DNA of 35,226 bases, from the NCBI GenBank assembly GCA_009785045.1, contig WQXC01000002.1:1-35226 (forward strand), written 5' to 3'. The position numbers were made by a program, and so were the translations under genes. The notes beneath the pieces are model-generated. The model was given only the letters and a program-made list of their open reading frames with translations. It did no database searches and was not told where the DNA came from. How positions within the stretch are numbered: position 1 is the first letter of the stretch; each line of letters opens with the position of its first letter. The stretch is from Treponema sp. Lineage in GTDB: Bacteria > Spirochaetota > Spirochaetia > Treponematales > Breznakiellaceae. This document shows, in pieces, positions 1 to 6,682 of the stretch.

Positions 1-2342
1 GTTGCTTTTTCTATGAATATATTTCCACCTGTTGTAGATATATCAGTAATGCAAATAGGAGTTCTTTCAAAATCATAAACAATAATATTTATTGCTTTAA
101 AATTATTTCCATCCAAAAGAGCATTGATCGCTGTTCCAATATATCTTCCTCTACGAAAAGGATAAAAATCCAGAAAATTATCAATAGTTAAATCAACGCC
201 TGCAGTAGTAAACTCCAGATTTTCAAAAAATAAATTTCCATTAATTGTCTTTGAGTCAAAACCATCAAAACTGCCAAATAAATTCCATGAACGAATTCCT
301 CCGCCTAAATCACCGCTAATAACCGGTTTATTAGCAGTGGGATTAATCCTTTGTTCTTTACTTGTTTCCCACCCTTCAAAGCCGCCTATGTAACTTGTAT
401 TGGGAGATATTAAAAAATACTCTTCTGGATTACCAATAGCGCTTGGCTTGTAAGTACCAGCAGCTATCCATATTACTACATCTGTTGTATCAGGGAAGAA
501 ACTAGCAGCTTCGCATGCCGCCTGTAAACTTATAAATGCGTCTGTCCAATTTGTTCCGTCGTTCATTCCGGCTGCGTTAATATTTACAAAAATGGGAGAA
601 CTTAATTCGCGTACAATAACTTCGTAGGTACGTGTGTTCATGCCATTTGCAGAAACTACCGTATAAGTTACAGACAATGTAAACATCAACCCGGATTCGC
701 CGCTTGTCTGCACTACATCGTTTACTTTTACTGTTCCTGCTGCTGTAAAATCCGGGATCATTATCCGCGATTTAACGCCGGAACCAATAGGAGCGGCTAT
801 TGTGATTCTTCCTGTCGCCTGATCTATTCTTGCTTCCAGGTCTTCTGTAAGTTCCGGATTTTTATCCATGTAAAAACCAAAAGAGGTTATATTTGCTGCA
901 GATGATACATCCTGTACAAAACGAACCTGAACCCAGTAATCACGTGTAAGCACAGGGTTTTCCGGGTTTGTTACCGTATACTTTATCTGACGGGAATAAT
1001 TCTGCGCCGAAGCGCCGGAAACCTGTATACTTCCAGATACTGTTACAATTCCTCCTGCGCTGAACTCAGGTACTAGTGTTTGCGGCGCAGAAATGCTGGA
1101 ATAGAACACGTCGATCATAATAATATCACCGCCAATCTGCCCTTCGCTATCCTGTACAAGGTCTTCGTTAAGACGCTGGTTAAATCTGAAAGATGTAAAT
1201 CGCGGCGCATCTGCTGTAATACTGATAAACTCTACATTAACAGAATAAGTCCGCACAAAAAGTCCGTTACGCGATGTGACACGATATTCAAGCGGCAAGG
1301 AGAAATCATTTGATGTCACATCGCTTGTCTGCAAAGAACCGTTAACAGTAACGGTTCCGGGAGTTACAAAGCGGGCGGTAAGAGTATCAGGTTTTACTCC
1401 CGAATAATAAACTTGTACATTAATTGTACCAACATTGTCATTATTAATAATGGAACCTACAGCGGTTGCAGAAATACCTGAGTTTTTATCTTTTGTAAAA
1501 CGGAAGTCTGTAATACTTCTTATTGTATCTTTGTCTTCTTGAAAATTAATAATAAGGCTATAATTTTTTGATTCTTCACCGCGATGAACAGTTATTGTCT
1601 TTGACTGCGGTGATACAGAAGGGGCGTTAAAATCTATTTCATCAACACCGGAAATAATCTGTAAGCCATCAACTTCTACGCTGTCTCCAATAATTTCAAA
1701 AGAAGGGATCAGCGGAAAACTTGTATAGCCCATTTCTGCAGGGTATCTTGCATTGGCATAAATTGTTGCAGCCGCTTCGTTAACAAAGCATAACGCATCG
1801 CTCATTAAATCAGGGTTATCGTACTTTGTAAAACGAATACCTGATAGTTTTGGTTCGCCTGAATCGACTATTACTCTTACCGAATATAACCTAGTATTTC
1901 CAGCCGCTGCAAGAACAAGGAAATTTACAGGACCGGAAAAATCTATAGGCTTATTAATTGCAGGAACATTAAATTCTTTCCTGTTTTCCTCTACAAGATT
2001 TAATAGATACTCAGACATATCATCTGCCTGGTATAATGCCATTGCTTCTCTTGCTATATTTACCGAAGGAAACGCTTCCTGAATATAATTTAGAGTTATT
2101 GGAAAAACCGTAGCGTAAGGAGAAATTCTTATTACCGGCAGTAATGAATTCACATTTGTTTCTTTATCAACATATAAGGTGATTGTATTATCGGTGTTGT
2201 TTATGATCTCCTTATCCATTTGCCCTGGAACTTCAAACGATAAAATAAAATCTCCATCTGGAGGAATAAGGCTATGGAAAAAGTTGTTACAGCCAATAAC
2301 CATTATTGTTAATAAAAATGTTATTAAGACGCATTTCTTCAT
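1..2342 (-). CDS. Large surface lipoprotein with Ig-like repeats and a Pmp-like beta-helix domain (partial, runs off left edge)
   Basis: The frame is open from an ATG at 2340-2342 to the window edge, giving at least 780 residues; the C-terminus is missing. The N-terminus is a lipoprotein signal (hydrophobic residues 5-16, then V-I-G-C with the lipidated Cys at 18). Residues about 275-375, 380-477 and 484-580 are three related units of about 95 residues. Each opens with a T-S/D-F-x-F motif, contains a V-T/K-V-(N/S)-G/D stretch and ends in R-x-Y-x-V-x-V, resembling the DUF5018-type Ig-like modules of surface lipoproteins. From about 585 the sequence matches the start of polymorphic-outer-membrane-protein-like right-handed beta-helices (D-G-T-N-W-T-D-A-F, then W-I-A-A-G-T-Y-K-P near 625-633). 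The start is preceded by a GGGGGA ribosome site and lies 9 bases after the upstream barrel gene, so the two are probably co-transcribed. A surface adhesion or binding role is inference; the ligand is unknown. Confidence 0.82.
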   Translation of the reverse strand, partial: MKKCVLITFLLTIMVIGCNNFFHSLIPPDGDFILSFEVPGQMDKEIINNTDNTITLYVDKETNVNSLLPVIRISPYATVFPITLNYIQEAFPSVNIAREAMALYQADDMSEYLLNLVEENRKEFNVPAINKPIDFSGPVNFLVLAAAGNTRLYSVRVIVDSGEPKLSGIRFTKYDNPDLMSDALCFVNEAAATIYANARYPAEMGYTSFPLIPSFEIIGDSVEVDGLQIISGVDEIDFNAPSVSPQSKTITVHRGEESKNYSLIINFQEDKDTIRSITDFRFTKDKNSGISATAVGSIINNDNVGTINVQVYYSGVKPDTLTARFVTPGTVTVNGSLQTSDVTSNDFSLPLEYRVTSRNGLFVRTYSVNVEFISITADAPRFTSFRFNQRLNEDLVQDSEGQIGGDIIMIDVFYSSISAPQTLVPEFSAGGIVTVSGSIQVSGASAQNYSRQIKYTVTNPENPVLTRDYWVQVRFVQDVSSAANITSFGFYMDKNPELTEDLEARIDQATGRITIAAPIGSGVKSRIMIPDFTAAGTVKVNDVVQTSGESGLMFTLSVTYTVVSANGMNTRTYEVIVRELSSPIFVNINAAGMNDGTNWTDAFISLQAACEAASFFPDTTDVVIWIAAGTYKPSAIGNPEEYFLISPNTSYIGGFEGWETSKEQRINPTANKPVISGDLGGGIRSWNLFGSFDGFDSKTINGNLFFENLEFTTAGVDLTIDNFLDFYPFRRGRYIGTAINALLDGNNFKAINIIVYDFERTPICITDISTTGGNIFIEKA

Positions 2343-2351
2343 ACTTTCCCC

Positions 2352-2978
2352 CTAACGGTTTAAAATAAAATGCTGCTCATTATTGTCTGAGCGTTTTATC
2401 AACTTTCCGAATTTAAACGAAATGCCAGCTTCTAAAAGCGGTAATGGAATAAGCCCGTCTTCTTCGAAAATTAAATCTGCGCCGCCACCCAAATAAAATT
2501 TAATTATATCACTCGGTGAATAAATCGCATAAAACCTTACTGTAGAGAATGGACTTTTTTCCTGTGATTCCTGCAAGTCATCAAGAACTATCGCAAGAAC
2601 GCTTTTATAATGCTGTGTCTTTGAAAAAGCCGCTCCCAACCCCAAATCTGCCTGTAAGCCAAGACCATATCTAATATGATAGGCGTAACCAAACTTAAAA
2701 GTCAGCGGAATTAAATCAATTTGCAATACAAGAGGATTTGTACCTGTTATACGGCTAAAACCAGACTCGAGCGCAAAACGAAAATTATTATACTCATAAC
2801 CTAAAGCGCCTCTAAACCCTACTTTTGTCTCTGCCAGTTCTTTTAATACATCGGGAACAAAGTAGTTATGAGCAGACCCTTCAAGAAAGATACCTTCATA
2901 CCATGTGGGGGCAGAATAAACAAAAGTAGTAAAAAATGAAAATAAGAGAAAAAATATTAAATAACGCCCTTTGTTCAT
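2352..2978 (-). CDS. Small outer-membrane beta-barrel-like protein
   Basis: A 208-residue protein with a clear Sec signal peptide: Lys/Arg near the start, a hydrophobic run at about 6-20 and a V-Y-S-A cleavage region near 20-23. The mature part alternates hydrophobic and polar residues with many aromatic and glycine residues (for example the segment around residues 55-75 and the glycine-rich G-L-G-L-Q-A-D-L-G-L-G-A stretch), as in small outer-membrane beta-barrels. I do not recognise a specific family. It is the first gene of a minus-strand pair with the large lipoprotein, whose start is 9 bases downstream of this stop. A candidate sigma-70-type promoter lies directly upstream. It could anchor or export the neighbouring lipoprotein or form an independent pore; the sequence does not decide. 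Confidence 0.75.
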   Translation of the reverse strand: MNKGRYLIFFLLFSFFTTFVYSAPTWYEGIFLEGSAHNYFVPDVLKELAETKVGFRGALGYEYNNFRFALESGFSRITGTNPLVLQIDLIPLTFKFGYAYHIRYGLGLQADLGLGAAFSKTQHYKSVLAIVLDDLQESQEKSPFSTVRFYAIYSPSDIIKFYLGGGADLIFEEDGLIPLPLLEAGISFKFGKLIKRSDNNEQHFILNR

Positions 2979-2995
2979 AATTATCCGCTAAGAGA

Positions 2996-3024
2996 ATCAT
3001 AACGCGATATGCCAAAAAATGCAA
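2996..3024 (-). promoter_or_regulatory. Candidate promoter for the barrel/lipoprotein pair
   Basis: On the minus strand TTGCAT (3019-3024) and TATGAT (2996-3001) are separated by exactly 17 bases, about 17 bases before the ATG at 2978. The -10 matches five of six consensus bases and the -35 only three of six, so this is tentative. It lies in the divergent interval shared with the plus-strand gene starting at 3135. Confidence 0.4.
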
Positions 3025-3134
3025 GAATTTATAATTTAAATGCTGAGAATTGTAAACATAAAAAACCTTCAACTTTTTTTAAGAATTTTTCATTCTCGGT
3101 CAAGCAACAGACCATCTGTGCGCCATATATATAC

Positions 3135-4718
3135 ATGAAAAACTTATATTTTCTTGCCGCAGTTTTTCTGTGCGGCGCCATTGTGTTTGCTGAAAGTCCC
3201 GCGCCGGACAAACAGGCGTTATTATTTAACTGGAGTCTTTTGTGGAGCGGTTCATGGGAAGAAAAAACTTTTACTTTTTCTGATGAACCGGCACTATCAG
3301 GTACTCTTAATAACCGCGGGGAAGTTAAGCTCCATTTTCTTCCGGCAGGTCTTGTATTGCGCGGTCAAGTTCTGGACAGACGGCCTATCAATGTTTCCCG
3401 GGAATCAATTAACGGGGTTATACCCATGAGCGACCCGGATAAATGGGTAACCAATTACACCGGCGGTCTGTATCATAAACCAACAGGCTCGCGGCTGCTG
3501 TACGGTGTGCTTGATGAATGGGGTTTGTCTGCAAGAATCCGCAACCCGTGGATTCGTTCTCCGCCTTATGCAGAAAATCATAAACCTATCATTGCAGACG
3601 CCAGAACTACAGTATCCAGCACAAGGGAAGACGAAATTTATCTGTATCTGTCCAGTCCGTTATTACAACTTTCACAAAGTACAAAACTAAGGGGGTTTAT
3701 CAGCGCACAGACAGAAGTTGATGAATTTACGCCTGCCCTGAGCGGCGGAATCGATCTTTCTTTTGCGCATAACACAGGATTGCTGCTGGAAACCTTTTAC
3801 ACGGGAAAAACTCTGCCGCCAACAAAGACAAGCGGTTGGTTTTCTGACTCGCCGCCGCTTCCCCAGCGTGAGTTCAGACTTTATGCCGCCGGGTTTCTTT
3901 TTTCTAATCCTGATTTCGCAATAAGTTCGGATTTTGCAATGTCGGAAACTTTTGCCGTTGGCAGTGATATTTATGCAAATGCAGGCCTGTCTTTTTCACC
4001 TTTATTACCCTTTGGTTACAGAGCACGTCCTTTATTAATTTCGCTTGCGGCAGACGGAGCTGGAGGGCAGTTTGTCTACAGAGACGGCTTAAACCACGGA
4101 GAGGGATTCAGAGGCGCTGCAAAAATTGAATGGAAAGACAGATACAGCTCGCTTTTAAGAATTAACACAGTTTTACGCAGCCCGGGTTTTGGCGAAGATT
4201 TTAACCGCAGCTCTACAGGTTTTTACTGGCGTTTCCCGTCCTCGGCAGCAATACGGAACAACAGCACTATCCGCTTAACGAGAATATCATTATCAGCGGA
4301 CAGAAATGCGGTAAATCCAGATAAGGTTTCAGATGGATTTTCCGGCAATATTGGGATTTCCCTGAATTTACGGCAAATAGGGATAAAAACTCCGCTGGGT
4401 ATCAATTTTTCAGGCTCAATTAAGGGAATGACAACCGCAGAAAACAGCCAGTCATTTTTCCCTATACCAGATGATAGATGGACAAGGGACAGTACTGCCA
4501 TAAACTGCGATTTAATCTGGTCACCGTTGAATTTCCAATTAAGAGGAAGAGCCGGAATAACTTTTATTGAAGGAAAAGAAGAAAAATGGGACATTTCGGC
4601 AAGCTGTGCTGTACGCTTTAAGTACGGAAGATTAAGCTTAAAGATGGCTTCACCTGATTTTCCGGAAAAATGGAACTGGACCATCTCATGGCGGCTGGAA
4701 AAGAAGGAAAAACCTTAA
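3135..4718 (+). CDS. Exported protein of unknown function, probably outer-membrane barrel-like
   Basis: The open frame extends upstream to an ATG at 3009, but I place the start at the ATG at 3135. There the protein begins with a textbook signal peptide (Met-Lys-Asn, a hydrophobic run, then I-V-F-A-E-S as cleavage region), giving 527 residues. The 42 residues before it have no signal character, and the 3009 start would overlap the divergent promoter. No clear ribosome site precedes 3135. The mature protein is rich in short strands with aromatic/polar alternation and Gly/Ser/Pro turns, and ends in a strand-like segment with W-N-W-T-I-S-W, consistent with a membrane beta-barrel. No enzymatic motif is visible. 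The gene stands alone, facing away from the barrel/lipoprotein pair and about 100 bases before the cheY cassette. Confidence 0.7.
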   Translation: MKNLYFLAAVFLCGAIVFAESPAPDKQALLFNWSLLWSGSWEEKTFTFSDEPALSGTLNNRGEVKLHFLPAGLVLRGQVLDRRPINVSRESINGVIPMSDPDKWVTNYTGGLYHKPTGSRLLYGVLDEWGLSARIRNPWIRSPPYAENHKPIIADARTTVSSTREDEIYLYLSSPLLQLSQSTKLRGFISAQTEVDEFTPALSGGIDLSFAHNTGLLLETFYTGKTLPPTKTSGWFSDSPPLPQREFRLYAAGFLFSNPDFAISSDFAMSETFAVGSDIYANAGLSFSPLLPFGYRARPLLISLAADGAGGQFVYRDGLNHGEGFRGAAKIEWKDRYSSLLRINTVLRSPGFGEDFNRSSTGFYWRFPSSAAIRNNSTIRLTRISLSADRNAVNPDKVSDGFSGNIGISLNLRQIGIKTPLGINFSGSIKGMTTAENSQSFFPIPDDRWTRDSTAINCDLIWSPLNFQLRGRAGITFIEGKEEKWDISASCAVRFKYGRLSLKMASPDFPEKWNWTISWRLEKKEKP

Positions 4719-4741
4719 AAAGCATGAAAAAAGTGAATTAT

Positions 4742-4793
4742 TTGACTACTTTGTACGATATATATATTGTATCTTTATAATATATAGTATAAT
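4742..4793 (+). promoter_or_regulatory. AT-rich promoter region of the cheY cassette
   Basis: The 98-base gap before cheY holds TTGACT at 4742-4747 and TTGTAC at 4751-4756, followed by two perfect TATAAT boxes at 4776-4781 and 4788-4793. Spacings are not ideal (19 bases for TTGTAC to the first TATAAT), so which pair is used cannot be settled by eye. The stretch is strongly AT-rich, so some matches will be by chance. Confidence 0.4.
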
Positions 4794-4805
4794 ATGGAAA
4801 ATATT

Positions 4806-4813
4806 GAGGAGGT
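4806..4813 (+). promoter_or_regulatory. Strong ribosome binding site of cheY
   Basis: GAGGAGGT ends three bases before the ATG at 4817. It is a near-perfect anti-SD match, the strongest in the window, and it supports that start and high translation of the CheY-like protein. Confidence 0.75.
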
Positions 4814-4816
4814 CTT

Positions 4817-5203
4817 ATGCCTGCCGGTGTTACGATTATGATCGTCGACGACTCACGTATTATGAGGAACACAGTAAAAGGTGTTTTCTCTGGGGTAGAA
4901 TCCGTTTGCAACTTTATCGAGGCAAAAGACGGTGAAGAAGCACTTGCGTTACTGGAAACTCAAACCGTCGATCTGATACTGCTTGACTGGAATATGCCAA
5001 GATTATCAGGGATTGATTTCTTAAAGCAAGTTCGAGCGATGGATCAGTATAAAGATTTACCCATTATCATGGTAACCAGTGAAGCTGCGAAATTTAACGT
5101 TATTGAAGCGTTAAAACACGGAGCCACTGATTATATCACAAAGCCAATTAAACTGGATTTATTTAAACAGAAATTGGCAAAACTACGCTTATTCAGGATG
5201 TAA
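4817..5203 (+). CDS. cheY: CheY-like single-domain response regulator
   Basis: The 128-residue protein is a stand-alone receiver domain of normal CheY length. Acidic pocket residues are D11 and D12, the phospho-acceptor is D57 (in L-L-D-W-N-M-P), and the switch residues T87 and K109 (in T-K-P) are all present, so it should be phosphorylatable. There is no output domain. It opens a four-gene plus-strand cassette: two bases separate it from the CheX-like gene, and a DAGK-fold protein and a membrane CheA-like kinase follow. The natural phosphodonor is therefore likely the kinase encoded at 6683, and the likely phosphatase is the next gene. Whether it talks to the flagellar motor or to a different target is unknown; chromosomes of this type usually also carry a core che operon elsewhere, so the symbol means family, not orthology. 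Confidence 0.88.
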   Translation: MPAGVTIMIVDDSRIMRNTVKGVFSGVESVCNFIEAKDGEEALALLETQTVDLILLDWNMPRLSGIDFLKQVRAMDQYKDLPIIMVTSEAAKFNVIEALKHGATDYITKPIKLDLFKQKLAKLRLFRM

Positions 5204-5205
5204 AG

Positions 5206-5694
5206 ATGACAGTAGAATTACAAAATTATGTAGAACCGTTTGTAGAAGTAACGGTAAACACTTTTAAAGAATTCGTTGGCATTGACGTAAGCCCAAGGCA
5301 TCCGCATTTTCTGGATCCGGATAAAGGTTTTGAATGGGATATTACAGCGGTTATCGGTCTTTCCGGTGTGGTAAAAGGCGCTGTTATAATTTCCATGAAG
5401 GCAGATCTTGCCATAAAACTTACAGATCTGCTTACCGGAGCGGAACATGATGAAATTGATGCTGATGTAATCGATGCTATTGGCGAAATAAACAATATTA
5501 TCGCCGGCAACATTAAACCAAAAGTGCCAAACGGGGATAGGATTGTTATTTCTATTCCAACAATTATCAAAGGAAGAGAGCATTCAATAGCATGGCCAAG
5601 CAAACAGACGCGCATTCTTTGCATTCCGCATAAAGCTTTTGATAACGATATTTTTCATCTTATGGTGGCAATCGAACTTGACCCTGAAAATTAA
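5206..5694 (+). CDS. cheX: CheX/CheC-family CheY-P phosphatase
   Basis: A 162-residue protein of the size and pattern of CheX. The family's catalytic E-x-x-N motif is visible as E94-I-N-N97 within A-I-G-E-I-N-N-I-I-A-G-N, where the acidic and amide side chains insert into the CheY active site. Only one such motif is present, as in CheX and unlike the two-motif CheC. The ATG lies two bases after the cheY stop, with AGGA at 5196-5199 inside the end of cheY, implying translational coupling. In spirochaetes CheX is the known CheY-P phosphatase; here it probably dephosphorylates the adjacent CheY-like protein. The paired cheY-cheX order supports a dedicated signalling module. Confidence 0.85.
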   Translation: MTVELQNYVEPFVEVTVNTFKEFVGIDVSPRHPHFLDPDKGFEWDITAVIGLSGVVKGAVIISMKADLAIKLTDLLTGAEHDEIDADVIDAIGEINNIIAGNIKPKVPNGDRIVISIPTIIKGREHSIAWPSKQTRILCIPHKAFDNDIFHLMVAIELDPEN

Positions 5695-5709
5695 ACAGGA
5701 GAGAACATA

Positions 5710-6672
5710 ATGAAACATGTTTTTGTGTTCGATCCAAAAGCATTTTACAGCCAGCAATGGAAAATGGATAATATCCTGGACAACATTGGGCAGTTTTTCA
5801 GAACTCAGGAAGCGCCCGACTTCTCTATTCAATTTTCACGCTACAGAAGAAACGCCATAGGGATAATCCAGGAAGAAGCGGAAAAAGCAAAAGCCGGCGA
5901 TATCATCAGAATTTATGCAATAGGTGGAGAGGAAATTCTTTTTGATTGCCTCAATGGCGTTGCTCATTTTCCAAACATGCAGCTTGCAGCCGTCCCGCAC
6001 GGTGAAACACATGATTTTTTAAGAGTATTCAGCGAAAAAGATGTTGAAGGTTTCAGGGATATTCCTTCTCTGGTTCAGGCGGAAGCGCTTCCAACAGATG
6101 CAATCAGATGGGGAATTAACTATGCGTTAAATTCCTGCTACATAGGAATGAATTCCGCAATATCAAAAAATCTTAAAGACATGAGATCCAGCTTAAACAA
6201 GGGAAGCTTTATAGTATTTTCAAAACTATCATCTTTTATGAATTTATTATTTACTGCATTCGACAGGAAAGTCGCTGCACGTCAATACAAAATTTCCATT
6301 GATGATCAGGATTACAGCGGACATTACTGCCTTATTCATATCGCGAATGGTCCGTTTCATGCAGGAAAGAAAACCGGCGTTGCAGACGCAACTCCCGATG
6401 ACGGATTGTTTGATATCGCATTGATAAAATCGTCACATCCTATGGGAATGCTGTCTTCCATGAGAAGATACTCCAGAGGAAAACGTCCAAGAAACTGCAT
6501 TTTTGTGCAGGGTAAAAAAATAACGGTTCAAGCAGACAGCCAAATGTGGATTCAGCTTGATAATGAATATATTCAGGATACCAATATCACATTGAACATG
6601 GTCCATCATGCGGTGCAAATGGTAGCGGTAAACGATCTATCATACCCAATGGCCTCGATAGCGGCTCTTTAA
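5710..6672 (+). CDS. Diacylglycerol/sphingosine kinase-fold protein with degenerate nucleotide-binding motif
   Basis: The 320 residues align with the DAGK catalytic-domain family (YegS/DgkB/LCB5-like). A region near 66-83 corresponds to the G-G-D-G-T...N-G signature but reads G-G-E-E-I-L...L-N-G. Residues 95-105 correspond to the P-x-G-T-x-N-D-F-x-R motif but read P-H-G-E-T-H-D-F-L-R. Residues 228-236 carry the family's late D-D-G-x-x-D-I/V segment. Overall length and order of motifs are those of the family, so the fold is probably kept while the nucleotide-binding loop is not. An RBS (AGGAGA) precedes the ATG by 6 bases. It lies between cheX and the CheA-like kinase, so a regulatory or lipid-sensing role in that pathway is a reasonable inference. 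A divergent but active lipid kinase cannot be excluded. Confidence 0.7.
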   Translation: MKHVFVFDPKAFYSQQWKMDNILDNIGQFFRTQEAPDFSIQFSRYRRNAIGIIQEEAEKAKAGDIIRIYAIGGEEILFDCLNGVAHFPNMQLAAVPHGETHDFLRVFSEKDVEGFRDIPSLVQAEALPTDAIRWGINYALNSCYIGMNSAISKNLKDMRSSLNKGSFIVFSKLSSFMNLLFTAFDRKVAARQYKISIDDQDYSGHYCLIHIANGPFHAGKKTGVADATPDDGLFDIALIKSSHPMGMLSSMRRYSRGKRPRNCIFVQGKKITVQADSQMWIQLDNEYIQDTNITLNMVHHAVQMVAVNDLSYPMASIAAL

Positions 6673-6682
6673 GGAATAGTTC

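Noticed and set aside
1080..1313. A 77-codon plus-strand open frame within the first 2.3 kb
   Set aside because: The minus strand carries a continuous lipoprotein frame across the whole region with clear repeat structure.
3009..3134. Upstream 42-codon extension of the exported protein
   Set aside because: It would place the signal peptide inside the protein, and the extension overlaps the divergent promoter.
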